A stretch of DNA of 64,000 bases from Diorhabda sublineata (lineage: Eukaryota > Arthropoda > Insecta > Coleoptera > Chrysomelidae): NCBI RefSeq assembly GCF_026230105.1, contig NC_079475.1:28580086-28644085 (forward strand), written 5' to 3'. The position numbers were made by a program, and so were the translations under genes. The notes under the pieces are model-generated. The model searched no databases and was not told where the DNA came from. It worked only from the letters and a program-made list of their open reading frames with translations. Of the stretch, positions 11,771 through 24,869 are shown piece after piece (the first letter of the stretch is position 1; each line of letters starts with the position of its first letter).

Positions 11771-13903
11771 AGACAGCCGTGCTGATAATAAAACAATTTC
11801 AATCATGGTGGAAACAACATCAATTTCGCTAGCTTCATCATCAGTTGAAATACTAACTTCAACCTGGTTCTACAACTGTGAATAACACTGTCGTCAACAA
11901 TTCCAGTTTTAACCTAATATTTCCGAAAACAGATCAGGACCGGCGATTCATATGACACGAAGCGATCAATTATGATTCCTATGAATAATAATTGTACTCT
12001 TTTGTGTAATTTATACATTCTTGACGCTTATTAGCGGGGTCAAAAATCAAATCAAGCGGCAATTTTGAATTCACCATAATTTTAATCTGGTTTTGAAGTA
12101 AATAAATTAGTGTACTATACACGTTAAGTACAATCTCCTGGATTCAGACCACTATGTTCTATTGGCTTTTTCTTTATTACTAATCTCAAATACAGATGAC
12201 GAAATCATTGCTTTTTTAAACTTATTCAATTCGAAATCACATTATTCGACTATATATCCGTTTTATGTGAAAAAGTGATCAGACAAAATATGTTTTTTTT
12301 TTCAAAATTCCAATAAAGGCCTCTTATAACTTCATTTGGAGTTTTTGTAAATGTTATTAACTGGAAGTGGAAAAGAATCAAAACATATCTAATGATAGAA
12401 GAGTATACAAAGGGCTTTGGAATTTTATGAGCTCTTTATGTTTGTCGCAACACATTTAGAAATTTTATGCCTAGATAGAATGATCAAGCTGTAGATTATT
12501 TCATAATGTGGGCTGAATTTCTACTATATCGCTAAGTGGCAAAATGTAATATGAAGTGGCAGAAGCAAATAGGAATGTTCATAAGAATGGATGCAGAGAA
12601 TTCATACTGAGATGAAAATTCATGAAGAAAATTGATTTGGACCATGAGTACAGCATTTCTCAAATTCAAAGGCTAAAATTATTTGATTAAGGAAGGTAAT
12701 TCCCAGAACAACTTTCAAAGAGCTACCACGGTTCCTCTTTATTATTTATTCCATAAGGAAGACCACGATACTTTGTAAAGAGTACTGAAAAATAATCGTT
12801 TTCGATAGTTTCCTACGCACTTGAGATAAGTAAATTAATCAGCAACAACACATCTAAAAGAAAACATAGGGATGAAAATGAAAAATTGATCATTATAAGT
12901 CGAGGATGCTTCATATAGTTATTGTTTTCAGTTCTTTGAGATATTTTTATTACATATTTACCAATATATTATCAAATGAATCAATTTATTTTCACCACAT
13001 TTTTTACAGGAGAATATTTTTTTATTGATCACTCCAATTCTATTCTATTTGTGTTGACGGTTAATTTAATCTGTCCTGAGCGCGCTGGCTTTCATTTTAC
13101 AATTTTTAATGCGATTTTGTGAATTATCCACAAATAGCCAATGGAGAGAGATAGTACCATATAAGTTGTATAGTTATTCAAAAACAGAAATTCCGCTACA
13201 TAATCAGACTTATGTAGAGGATACAAATATAAAGCAAATGAAAATGATAATATTACTTCATTTACCAGCATGTTTACATCATTGAGTTGCCTTAATTCGC
13301 TTCTTTGCCATTTCCTTCCACAGACTTTAATAATTCCTTCTTATTCCATCTTAATTTCTGTATTTTGTGATGTGTTGATATTTCACAAATTACAAATACC
13401 TAACTGTGGCACTAATAAGTGTATAAGTATGAATTGTTTGTCGACACTAGAACTTGCAGAATTCACACCTGAGTATCAGAAGTCTTTTCAGAATTTGTCA
13501 AGTATTTCTATTAATGAAAAACACGAGGTAGTTTGATACACACATGTAGAGTAATTAATGTTTGAGATATATGTAATGAGAAGGACAGTAATAACAGTAA
13601 TTGAAAGTAATGGTGCAGTATCCTAATTAACTTGTTGTTAAGAACAAACCAAACCAAATCAAATTAAACATGTAGGATGTAGGAAGATAATAATGAAAAG
13701 TAATTGATATCTATTTTGTACCAAGGAAATGGTGAGTTTAATTGAAATTCGTAATAAAGTAAATGGTAAATAATGGTATCTAAATATTTGGAATGAGGTC
13801 AATATACAAAAAACAATAAAATCTTTCTTATTACAATTATATTTGGAAGTATTTTTTCCACTTATCCACGCTTCTCACACTCTTCCACAGTTTTTGTATC
13901 TAA

Positions 13904-14134
<231 letters not shown>

Positions 14135-16192
14135 CTGAAGATCAATTATTAATTTCCTCTACTTATTCGTTACACGATAAGAATAATTCAATTTTCTGTT
14201 CCCTTGCCTTTATAACCAGTTTTTGTTTTTGTTCTGTGTAGCTTTATTTTCTTTTGCTGTTGGATTTCTTCTGGTCATCAGAATATTTGCTCTTGATGTT
14301 CGCTTCGCTTAATTTTACTTCAGATTTATAAACATTTATTGTTTCATTGTATTATTCATCGCTTTTTCCAAATTTCTCAATCATGATCACTCGCGTTTTG
14401 TTTACTTGTTACAATTCACGTACAAGAAGTCATGGCTAGTGCATAAATGAAGGTTGCATGATTTGAACAATAATAATTTGAGATAGGACAATATTTTATA
14501 TCACTGGTTCAAAAAAAAAATTCCAATACTCCATGGTCGCATGTGATTCAAGAAACAACTAAGTTAAGTCAGTCACTTGAAAACTTCTTCTGTGTTCCTT
14601 CTCAGTTTCAGTATTATTATTCAAATGGTATACTAAAACGTGCTCTTCGCACTCTTTTTTGACATAATTTATAGTCTTGGTGTTATAAATAATTGGGGGT
14701 TCAGCTGGAGAAGTTCGATGAAATCATTTTAGCGCAGTATATATACCGAGAAAAACGATTTGAAGTATATAACAATATACTATAGCAGAGGTTGTGTGAT
14801 AAAAAGATGAAAGTATAAGCGAGAGAGAGGACAGGACCAAATATTTTTATAGAGAAAAAGGAACTGTTGCAAATAAGGAAAAAAGCAGCTGCATAAGAAA
14901 ATTTATTCAAGATATATCTGCAAGAAATAGGTGGATTAGTGGTTGTTACCAAAAAAATACATTATATTGTTTTCCTTGCTCACTTTTTAGTAGCAATGAA
15001 GCTTAGTCGGAAAAAAGAATCATCGATCATCGATCTAAAGCACCGAAGTTTGAAGATAATGCGTTATAAGGAACTATATATTGTCAAAAATTATTATTAT
15101 CTGTATCAAATTTTGTCGGGCATGTAGTTATATTTCTTTTGTTGTGAATTTTTCGGCTGAATTACATACTACTCTTAGTGAAACACGAAGCACAATTTAG
15201 TTGAATTAAAATTTTATCAACATGGTTAAATTGATGTGAGCGTTAAAATCTATTTGAGTAGTTCAGAACATTTTTGGAAATTCAATCATTGATAATATTC
15301 ATAAAAGACTATAGAAGGAAAATAGAGTAGAGACCTTCGTGAAGCATGGAATGGTGCTTGATGAATAATGTTTTTCATGTATTTCTTGCGTTCCTGCAAT
15401 CCACGACTTTAACACGAAAGGAAAAATTCTAGAATTTTGACAATGACCACAAAACTTCTACAAGTGAAGTATTTTTGGAAACATCACAGAACACCTAAAA
15501 TATTTCACCACACATGATCACTGCTTAGTGATACATTCCTCTTACATACCTGTTAATTACTTTTTTGTCAATAAAATTATATCATCTCATTATGAGAGAA
15601 TTTTTCAAATATTTATTGTAGGGTTTTCCTTGCCAAAAATCTATGTATCATAAAAATTTGCGTTTGCATTCGCGTGCCAAATTTGGCTAATGGATCCCAT
15701 TTGAGCCTGCACCCTTCTCGAAACCAGGGGTTGAAGAAAGTTTTAATTGAAAAGTACTTAATATTCGCCACAAAATGCTTCTTTAAAAAAGTTTCTAGCT
15801 CAAGACTTGAGCTAATTATTGTCGAAGAAACAATTACTTTTTTCAAAAGCAACATCTGGTACGAAAGAGAAGAGGAAGAATATATTAGGGATGATATAAT
15901 TATTCAATATTGGTTTTTATATTATTTTCTAAATAAAAAATTTTATTGATTTGAAAAAATTTTTTAATTTTCATTTCTGTAAAAAATTTTTAACTGCAAT
16001 TTTGAAATTCTTGGTCATTGAAGGTGGCTTACATAAGGGAGTTGCAATATTTAAAAACCAACACTTCTTAAAAATACTGACGAAATATTTCAAATACAAT
16101 ATAAATTCACTTTTGAATAATTTTCAATTATGAGATAATTTTTTAACTTTTGACATGATTAGAGGAAGAACGTGTTTGAGAATCTCAATAAA
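14135..16192. other. No gene recognised; overlapping open frames at 15.6-15.95 kb
   Basis: Open frames of 80-91 codons overlap on both strands at 15613-15855 (minus) and 15674-15949 (plus), with Lys/Phe-rich sequence and no recognised domain. The same stretch has a slightly higher G+C patch (around 15660-15735, including CCCTTCTCGAAACC). It may be the flank of the tandem repeat that follows. Nothing else supported. Confidence 0.35.
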
Positions 16193-16400
16193 TTTACGAA
16201 TAATACAGTTAAACTTCATTTTACCCAAAACATGCATAAAAACTGAGATTTAAATTTATTTTTAATAAGGGATAATTTATTCTTCAACCCCAAATATTTA
16301 CGAATAATTCATCAAAACTTTTTATCACTGAAATACATGCTAAAATCGAAGATTTTCAAATTTTTCACGGTAAGGGGTAGTTTTCACCCATAAAAAATCG
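16193..16400. repeat. Two diverged tandem copies, period 104 bp
   Basis: TTTACGAATAATNCA at 16193 recurs at 16297. Both copies continue through ACTT, CA(A/T)ACATGC(A/T)AAAA, then a (T)TTTAA segment, a GGGATAATTTATTCTTCAACCCC / GGGGTAGTTTTCACCC-type end. Divergence is high. Partial similarity (AAAGGGTAGATTTTTAATAAGA) continues to about 16440, so a third degenerate copy is possible. Confidence 0.6.
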
Positions 16401-17534
16401 AAACCACTCTTCAGTAAAGGGTAGATTTTTAATAAGAGGTAAGTGAAGCTTAAATCCGAGTTTTCATAAAAATCGACGTTGATTAATAATGTTTTAACGT
16501 TTTTTACCGCTGGTTCCCGGCCTATTGAAAGTAAAAGGAAAGTCAAAAATATCCAGAATCGTTCTAGTTGGTTAAAGTTATTTCATAATAGTTGAAACAA
16601 TGATGTAGCTTAACATATTAATATTTGTTCCAGTTAGCTTCAATCGCATTTATGTGTTACTTTAGGACCTCACTGTATCAAAACAATATCATAGAAACAT
16701 AGTGGATGTAACAACTAGTGGAGATCTTAAAATGTCCTCAGATTTGCTGTATGTATGAATGAATCTTAAAATAATCTACCAACTTTTTTATGATATTTCA
16801 TATTTTTCATATCTTTTGAAACCAATTCTATTATAATACATATGATAGTAACTTTGACATCCTACCAGTCTTATCCTCTAACATTAATTCTGTCAGTTCT
16901 ATCTTAGCTATTCATTCACTTTCACACTATATCAAAACATTTCGGAAGATTTAAGCGTAAGATAGCGTACAGTCAAATCCTTCACATCTAATCTGTTTTC
17001 AATAAAATGAAACATAAAACACCAATTAATAGATTGACTAACACTGTTTATGACATTAGTCGTTGAAATTGGGGTAACAAATACATTGCTTAATCAAAGA
17101 GGTCACAGAAGAGTCGCAAAAACTCTCATAATAGATGCAGCAAATTATATCCCGACAGATGATCGTTGGCTACAGACCTTTTCTATAAAGGTCATTCTAT
17201 GAATTATGAATCTGCCAAAGTTTTGACAACTGAGAATATCTACACAAAACGCCTATATTCAACTTCATTCGTAATCTAGCCAATAAATATTCAACTTTAA
17301 TCGTAACGACCTTAACTATAAAAATGTGATTTAATTCATAGTTTAACCAATGAAAATTCAAAAATATGTAAATAGCAATCGGAATCAATAAATTCAATAG
17401 TGATGTCAAGCTCAAATTTGAATAATTATTGTTAAATCTTATGAATATGAGAATTCATTCAAAAGAAAAAACAAAATTCAAAACACCCGATTCTCAATTA
17501 AATAATTTATTATATTTCGATACAATAATTTCAG
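16401..17534. other. No gene recognised
   Basis: Short open frames (68 codons minus at 16340-16546; 72 codons minus at 17197-17415) without motifs. No other signal. Confidence 0.45.
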
Positions 17535-17567
17535 TCTCCGATGATGAATACATAAGTATGCGAAACT
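17525..17567 (+). repeat. Stem-loop + CGAAAC motif, Penelope-like terminal type
   Basis: ATAATTTCAGTC, then TCCGATGAT, then GAATAC-ATAA-GTATGC and GAAAC. The arms GAATAC/GTATgC form a near-perfect 6-bp stem with a 4-base loop directly before GAAA. The same sequence with a perfect GTATTC arm occurs at 54915-54957, so this is a repeat. Layout (GATGA box, stem, GAAAC) resembles the catalytic core of hammerhead ribozymes carried by Penelope-like elements, but the canonical CTGATGA is not intact here. Confidence 0.45.
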
Positions 17568-17597
17568 TACTACATTAGATAGAGCCCAAAACTAAGA

Positions 17598-17600
<3 letters not shown>

Positions 17601-17638
<38 letters not shown>
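17601..17638. repeat. (AT)19 microsatellite
   Basis: Uninterrupted alternating AT, 38 bp, followed by GATATATATGG. Confidence 0.95.
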
Positions 17639-17641
<3 letters not shown>

Positions 17642-17822
17642 ATATATGGCTAAAAGAACATTATCTCATCAGTGATTTATGGTGACTTCGTCACGCCCAT
17701 ATATTTTTCTAAATAAAAGTAATATCAATTTATTACTAGATATGTTCAGTAACGACTGCGCTAAATACTAAAATATAATTGATTATCTGCAATGAGCTAG
17801 AGGTGATAAAACCTTAGAAACT

Positions 17823-17864
17823 GCCGCGTTTCGAGCATATAGCGATGTATAAACTAGCTTCAGG
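17823..17864 (-). repeat. CTGAAG ... CTCGAAACGCGGC motif, Penelope-like terminal type
   Basis: On the reverse strand CTGAAGCTAG lies at 17863-17854 and CTCGAAACGCGGC ends at 17823, with GC-rich ends around an A/T-rich loop (TTTATACATCGCTATATG). AGC/GCT pairing can bring the two boxes together. Same arrangement as the copies at 5988, 17525, 54915 and 56751. It lies in opposite orientation to the 17525 copy, about 260 bp away. Confidence 0.35.
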
Positions 17865-20800
17865 AAAACCACGAGTAGGAATAAATGATGTAATTTATTT
17901 ATCATTTATTGCTTGTAATTTTTAACCTATCAACTCTAAGTTTTGATACGAGAACTAGAAAACTTGATATTTAAAATAAAATATAATAATTACCAACTTT
18001 TCGAAACCAACTTGGGATAAATATTAGAATTACGGAAACTTCAAAAATTTATACTTTTCTCAAATATATTTCTTGGATATCAGTTATCCCTATTCGAATG
18101 ATTCTTGCCTCTATTTTCATGTACGTATAATTAAGGAATGCGCCACTTCAGCTCAAATATAATCATAGTTCTGTGCTCCTTGTTATTTGAGAAAATTCTT
18201 CTATATTCATATCTCGTATATTACTAGTAATATGACAAAATTTTTGTTGGTTATTGCTTACAAATATTTTTTTTTCATAAGTATTTCTTGAATAAATGAT
18301 ATTGATACCAAATGATTTTTTCTGAGAGAAGTTTTTAGTCGCTTCGATCTAAATTCAGTATTTTTCAAAATATACCATCATTTTGAACAACTCTGATATA
18401 ATTATACGATTCAGAAGATCACCTACTATAGGAGTATTGAAATATCATCTGCTTGAACCATACACTATTTTTTATTCGCGATTATCTTCAAAAGTCAAAT
18501 ATTCCAAAATTTTATAACGAAGAAAAATGAACCTTAAATTCAAATTATCTATCATTACATCCAAATTAAACAAGGAAAATATATTTCTTATTTTTGATGT
18601 TTTTTGAAGTTTCATGAGATATGTTTTTCTATATTCTATGGTTTGCTCATGGAGCTCATTTTTCATAGTATAAATTACTAATAACTTCTCAATGTTTTTT
18701 CTAAATCTGATATATAAAATTCTCGTGTCACGGTGTTTGTAATTGAACTCCTCCGAAATGGCTCGACCGATTTTCATGAAATTTTGAGTGCATATCGGTT
18801 AGGTCTGCGAATCAGTCAACATCAATTTTTCATCCCATAAAATGTTAAGGGTGGTCCACCGCTAAATTATTTTTATTTTTTTGATGAAATTTTTCATTTA
18901 AATTTTTTTATGATTTAAAAATACATACAACCCTAAATTTTTATCCTTCTATGAACAATCCTTATTATTCATTTGCTAATTAAGTATAAACTTTAATTTT
19001 TTTGACAAGATTTTTCTTTTTATTTTGTCATCATTTAGAATAAAAAAATCATACTACGATCAACCCCTATTTTTCCATTCCGATTTTGACTTCTTTTTAT
19101 TCTATCCACAGATTCGCAATAGGATTGCAAGAGTGCAATCGAATATAATAATTGTAGTACGATAAATTCTTATTTACAATTCCAATTAACTTCGTGTATC
19201 GATCGTAGCAGAGACTATTATACGTATCATTTTGATTCTATAAGATTATATACGTATCATTTCGATTATATAAGAGAGGTGATATTTGAGGATTCAGCGG
19301 ATTCTGATACATCTTTACTAGGTATCAGGAAGGGATATTTTAAATTGCTTACCCAAGTCAGTTGAGAAGGATGGTGGAGTTTCAATGAAATTCATGAATC
19401 ACTACTCGCAGTAATTTGAGATTTATTTCAGGCACTTATAATCAATGTTTGCTATGAAAAGTTATTTTCTGACGGTGGACTGAATTCGAGAAAAGCACAT
19501 TTCAGTTTTAAAAAAGTCTGATGTTGAGTAATGTGCAGTGGTTAAATACTTGTTCGAAGACTGTCGGGAGTTTAAATATAGTAGGCCCACAGATGAACAA
19601 ATAGGTGAAGTACCTACAACCGCTATGATACATTATAATATAAAAAGTGTGTTGCTTGATCGATGTTAGACCAATCAACAAATGGAATACAATAGTGGTC
19701 ACTCATATCTTGCTGTACGTAATATACTTCTTACTCGGACATGACGAGATTGTCTTCAAATTGGAAGCCACTAATGTAAAAGACCCGCAGAAGCAAACTG
19801 GAAACTATATTTATAGTGGTTTTTCAATTCAGTGTAGATAAGACAGATACAACTTTATAGCAAGATTAATAACAATGGCTGAATCATTAATATGATGAAG
19901 AAACCATAATGTAGAGTAATAAGTGGAGATCTCGAAGTTCACTTCCACCGAAAAAATTCAAACTTCGCAAAGGAGGTAAAGAGTACTCGTGCGGAACTAT
20001 TTTTTTGCGGATGATGAAATCGTATGCTCGGTAAATCAGTTGTTTTCATATGTTGAACAAATTTGATTTAGCGGAAGCATTACCAATGCTGAAAGATCAA
20101 TGGAAAGAATTTTTTAGCTAAATAGAGACTATTTCAAAAAATAAAAAAATGGGTCATAACACTGCTCATAGTAAACCCTATAAAGATGTTAATTTTTTTT
20201 TCGTATTAGTGTTACAGATGTGGCCTACGTCCAAATATAAGTAATGCAGGTTTTCTAATGGATGTCTGAAGATTTTCTATACAAAAACGTTTAACGTCCA
20301 AGGATTTCATAAAATTAGTAACAGTCGTACATTTTAAGGACTATTTATAGTTGAATTCACTCCTTTAAAAAGTTTCACAATACTCTAAAGTGTAGTTTTT
20401 GTTATTTGTTTTTTATATGGATACGTATTTATGAATGAGTAACCTACTTCATCTTATTTTTTCACGTTCACCGTAACGTCTCCTTATAATTATTATCATT
20501 AATCCCTGTTTGGTAAACATAGTTCAATTTCAAAAGATCTTCATCACAAAAAACAACTTTTACTACAGTGAGAAATAATTCATCAACTTGTGATGATAGA
20601 TAAACCTACTTTTATCCACTTTTTTCAATAATTCTAAATTCAGTTACTGAGAATATATATAGCAAGCTTCAAGAAATATCTTCGTAGCTTTACACCCTGT
20701 ATAGTTCCAAAAGACTTATGCAGATGTTCCAAACATTTTTTCGAACAGAACAGAAATCGAAATATTAGAAAGTTACCTTATTTTAGAAACTTACTGTATA

Positions 20801-21829
20801 TGTCCGACTCAACGGAATGATAGTAATAGGATAATAGATTTAAAGAAATTCCAAAATTATTCCAGTTATTAGTATTAGTACCTATTGGTGAAAAAATAAA
20901 ATGAATGTGTGACGCTATTCCACTGATACGGTATATAATAATATATGATACTTTTGTAGTCAATGAATATTATTTAAGAATATAAACAATATATAAAGAA
21001 AAGTGACTTCAATCACGTACTATATGATTTGGTTTGGTAAAAATGAACAAAGCTTCACTTAAAGCTAATAACAAATCATACTAAATGATTCGAAACGCCG
21101 GCGATAGAATCAAAAACATTAAGGAATGCGAATTGCCTCATAAGAAAGAAAGGCGTTCTGCATTACCGGTAATTGTAACTGCTTGTCACCATACAAGGTA
21201 TATCGACTTAATAAATTATTGAGTTAACGCGTGTCTTTTTTCAATTTGCTCGTGCTGACAGCTATATCGGGCGAAAATGAAGTAAGCGGTACCTTTATCT
21301 TTCAGAACTTAACTCCAAACTTTGAACGATATTGTTGAATTATGTATTGGTATTCGGATACTGGGCAAAGTTTGTTTTTGAGTCGACTGCTTTTTAAGTG
21401 GAATTTTTATGTTTCATGAAAAACGACTAGCAATAAATTTGCTCTTTATTTTGTGGACTACTCCGAATAAAATCATGGTAATAGCATTATAACGAGTGAT
21501 GGTTTGAAGCGCCAACATTATTTCAGCTGGAAATTCTCTTGAAGAAATGAAAGAGATATTTGAATATGAAATAAGATGTTGAAGAAAGAAGGAATTGATA
21601 TATTTATGTTTCTCAAGAAATCTAATAATTTCCGTGTGATTTAATCCGCAATATTCACTCTTATCCCATAAACTCAGGATAAGGATTTCACTAAAGAGTT
21701 ACTTCTCAATAAAAAATTTAATTTTGAAAAAATATTGTATTTTTCAAAATTATCCCTTTTTGACTATATACACTCACATTGTTTCATTAAAAAAAATAAT
21801 CATACCAAAGATCTTCACCAGCTATGAAA
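17865..21829. other. No gene recognised; possible interspersed repeat at 18.75-18.9 kb
   Basis: 18752-18880 (GCTCGACCGATTTTCATG ... GGGTGGTCCACCGCTAAATT) has the look of an insect interspersed repeat I have seen in many genomes, but I cannot name the family. A 30-bp tandem pair lies at 19219-19278. Open frames at 18472-18777 (minus, 101 codons), 19508-19702, 19647-19841 and 20778-20963 show no domain. Confidence 0.35.
19219..19278. repeat. Tandem duplication, 30-bp unit
   Basis: TATACGTATCATTTTGATTC at 19219 and TATACGTATCATTTCGATTA at 19249; both continue TATAAGA. Two copies, few mismatches. Confidence 0.85.
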
Positions 21830-21836
21830 CTCAACA

Positions 21837-22430
21837 GTGACTCAATACGATCCTCAAATCCGATCATGTTTCTTGGTCTACATATTTACGGTACCCTTCA
21901 ATGTAGAAAACTTGGCAAAAAAATTATCTTTTGCTTGTTTTGCAAATAAACCTGTGTCTGAGCAGCTCGATTCTTGTACTGCTTTAACAACTAACTACTC
22001 GTTGTTCGAGTCGCATCTTCGGTATGGGCCTTTCTGGGTGTTTTGTAGTTGTACCTCTTCGAATCTATCTTCAAACTACAAAAAAGAGCTATTCGTTATA
22101 TTTTTGGTTTCAGTACTACAACGCATTGCGAATTGAATTTTAAAAAACACAAAATTCTAACTCTTCGCACTCTTTTTTATTTTAGAATCTGTTTGATTGG
22201 TTTTTAAGCACTTTCACAAATTAACTGAGAGACCAATTCATGCCTACCCCACTAGAAAAAAGAATACGTAACTTATTCTAATTACTCACTACAGACCACG
22301 ACTTGAGAAACACAAAATACTATGACCGTAACCATATTGGCAGAAAGAATGGTTTTTCGCATTGTTTAGAATGACTATATCTCTGGGATAGAGTCGATTA
22401 CTTAAGTTTTCATATGTAATCTTTCTTACA
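21837..22430 (+). pseudogene. Jockey-like LINE ORF2 C-terminal remnant
   Basis: A 99-codon open frame (21837-22136) carries the conserved region after the palm of Jockey-type reverse transcriptases: NLAKKLS, a Cys-Ala turn, EQLDSCTALT (usual xxLxxCTxLxxYYALFxSHLRYG), then SLFESHLRYGPFW and a decayed QKRAIRY segment. After a frame change, KFLTLRTLF (usual KILTLPSLFI) appears near 22150-22185, and NYSLQTTT near 22280. A homologous end continues weakly to about 22430. The N-terminal part and endonuclease are not visible upstream. 5' truncation is usual for LINE insertions. Stops and frameshifts make it dead. Confidence 0.6.
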
Positions 22431-23520
22431 AAATATTGCAAACCCATTCAGTTGATATATTTACTTCAACTATTTACATTCTAAATGAAAATGCACGAAT
22501 TCTATTAACCATTCCTGGTGTAGTTACGGTGATTGGTTATGCCAAACTTTCATTATCATCCAAATTCATATGGTCTTTTTTAAAAGCAGAGAACGACTTA
22601 GGAAGCATTCAATAAAATGAAACACATTAAGAATAACAATTTTCAATGTAAAAACCTATGTTTAATGAACACCAGAACGATCCAATACCAATGTAATTGG
22701 TAATTTCGATTTACCTACCATACGTACAAGATTTTTCTCAACAACTCCTAATTTGTTTTAATAAATATATTATAGAATAAGTTATAAAGGTCATGATACA
22801 TTATGCAAATATTCACTTGACCAGACCCTAAAATACCAAAAACTACAAAAAGGAATATCATATGAAGTTCCTTGTAAAGATTAGATTAAGAATTTATCTA
22901 TACGATGAAAAAAGAATAAAACGTTTATGAAATATCAAAACAAACATAATAAAAATATTCAAAGAAAGAGAATCAGATTCAAACAAAAAGAGAATTTGAA
23001 ATGATGTTCCACAGATAGAAACGAAGAAGCTATCAATAATAAAAAAGACCTGAACAATTCAAGCAGAATTCATTTTTTTACTTTTTATTCAATGTGTATA
23101 ATTTGAATTAATGGTGGCTTCTTTTTCGTATTATTGAAATGTGACAAATGAAGATTTATGTAATCTTGGGAGAAAAAAGTGTCCATTATACTATACTATT
23201 CAGTTGACAATTGAGAAATAAAAAAATATCACATACCCCAATTATTAGATCGGTTCTTATTGACTCAAATTTAAGTAATAAAATGAAGTGCATCAATAGG
23301 TAAATAGAATTTCCGAGAAATTCAAACAACAGAAAGATATTTTTGAGTAAATGAAGTCACAGAATATTATTAAAAGTTGGAATGGGACATTATTAAATTA
23401 ATCAAATTATTTAAAGGCTTCTCGATTTGACTTTAGCCCCAATAAATCCAGCAGTAGTAAATAATTGAAGAAATATTGAATTGGAGGTTTTAATAAGGTT
23501 TTTGATCAATTTGTCAAATG
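22431..23520. other. No gene recognised; A-rich DNA
   Basis: No open frame over 60 codons, no recognised element. Several A-rich runs (22830-23060). Confidence 0.45.
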
Positions 23521-23800
23521 TTGATGGATACGTCGGTTTCAAAATGATCTGAACTCATTCTGAAACTATATTGGGATATAAAACGGAAGCAACAAGAAGT
23601 GATTTTTCATTGTTATTTTATTTTGGTAATTTGGAAAAACAATTACTAGAAGATTGGTTCATTAAAAAATGGTCTGAGCTCAATTGAAAACGGTATTGGA
23701 AAATAAGATAACAGAAGCATCAAGAAATGTTTTTTATTGGTTCACTATTTTGGACATTTGGACTACGGAAACTGAGCATCTTGTTAGGTGAAATTAAATT
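23521..23800. repeat. Two diverged tandem copies, period about 125 bp
   Basis: AAAATGATCTGAACTCA at 23541 recurs as AAAATGGTCTGAGCTCA at 23666. Both copies continue with TTG(A/G)AA(A)C, TATTGG, AT(A/A)A, an AGAAGCA(A/T)CAAGAA block and TTTTTATTG...TTTTGG...TTTGGA. Possibly an earlier degenerate unit before 23520 (GATCAATTTGTCAAATG). No known satellite recognised. Confidence 0.6.
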
Positions 23801-24164
23801 ATCGGCAAAGGTTTCAATAACTTTTGTATTTTTTCCAGTTTTCCGATGTAACCATTCATTGTAATAAGTTATTAGCGGAATTCGCTGTAGTTGATTCCAA
23901 TTAAATTATAAATAGCTTCTGAACAGTTCAAATGTACATGCTTTGTTCAGAATATGCATAATCCACGAATTAATTATGATCTTTTAATTTGACATTCTTA
24001 TGCTATGTGGCCCACCTGAAGTTTGCGACAAAATTCAGGAGGTTATTGCTAGTATAAAATCAAGATGTGTCTTTCCTATAACAATATTTGCTCAGTTCAC
24101 CGCTTTCCCAGATATCATCCATAAGGGTTACTGAAAATGAATTTTTTTAATTTTAGTCACGTTA

Positions 24165-24540
24165 GAAGGAGATAACGCACTCAATATCAGAAGAAACATT
24201 TGGTTTATGCATGATGATGCTCCAGTACACTACAGTCGGACTACTAGGGAACATTTAATGCACATATCCAAATCATTGGATTGGTCGAGGAGTGCCCCAG
24301 CATTGACCTCCTTGATCTCCAGAGTTAAAATGTTGTGATTTTTGTTTATGGTGTTACTTTGAATTATTGGTCTACACGACACCCATAGTTAATACTAACA
24401 ATTTGATGAATCACATTCAAATAGAGTATGATATCATTAGAAATACACCTCAAATATTTGGACGTGTACAGAAGTCCATGAAATGTGGGTTACGTTCTTG
24501 TATTTTGACTGGAGGTGGTTATTTCCAGCATTTATGATGA
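24165..24540 (+). pseudogene. DUF4817/Tc1-type transposase, C-terminal remnant
   Basis: Frames read NIRRNIWFMHDDAPVHYSR (usual WFQHDGAPxHxSR with a catalytic Asp), then after a frame change PPWSPELKCCDFCLWCYF (usual PPRSPDLxxxDFxLWGYL), VYTTPI, and RNTPQIFGRVQKSM with a final GGGYFQHL. This is the order of the C-terminal DDE domain in transposases of the Tc1/mariner superfamily that carry an N-terminal DUF4817 helix-turn-helix. That N-terminal half is absent. At least one frameshift near 24300 and stops in all frames. Confidence 0.7.
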
Positions 24541-24582
24541 ATCGTATTATATTTCACATCTTTACTATGTTCAATTCAATTC

Positions 24583-24731
24583 ATTAAAGAATTATAAACT
24601 TTTTAGTTTATAATTGCATTAATTTTTTTCAACATAAGACCGGTCAATGATCAATTCTAAATGTTAATAGTGTCGTTTTGATGAGATCAAATAGAGTAAC
24701 TTTTTACAAAGAGAATTTTGTGGCAGTGACT
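24583..24731 (+). repeat. 5' LTR (partial or compact)
   Basis: Clearest similarity to the 3' copy runs from AGTTTATAATTGCATTAATT (24605) through AATAGTGTCGTT and ends AGTGACT at 24731. Weaker similarity (GAATTA...TTTTTAGTTTA) extends upstream to about 24583. The AGT...ACT ends fit errantivirus LTRs. The 5' limit is not certain. Confidence 0.65.
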
Positions 24732-24737
24732 TTTAAT

Positions 24738-24747
24738 TGGCGCAGTC
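24738..24747 (+). other. Primer binding site (TGGCGCAGTC)
   Basis: Lies six bases after the LTR. Matches the start of the tRNA-Ser-type primer site used by errantiviruses such as 17.6 and 297, where reverse transcription begins. The remainder of the site is degraded (AATAG). Confidence 0.6.
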
Positions 24748-24869
24748 AATAGAATAGTGGAAGAGGCATTAGTGATCCTCTTCGTTATTCAACGTTTGTT
24801 CACTATAGTGGACTTTCGGGAAATATTCAAGTTCATCAAAAATGTGAAAAACCAACCAGGTAAATCCAA

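Larger units (their letters stand above)
10620..13903. other. No gene recognised; microsatellite and one unassigned ORF inside
   Basis: Apart from the AATA/AAT microsatellite at 11323-11376 and the 122-codon frame at 11402-11770, both listed separately, I see no coding or repeat signal. 10630-10760 is a little richer in G+C than its surroundings but has no open frame of note. Confidence 0.4.

Noticed and set aside
18750..18905. Helitron end or other large DNA transposon end
   Set aside because: The sequence has a familiar repeat look, but no terminal hairpin with CTRR end and no helicase sequence was found, so the family cannot be claimed.
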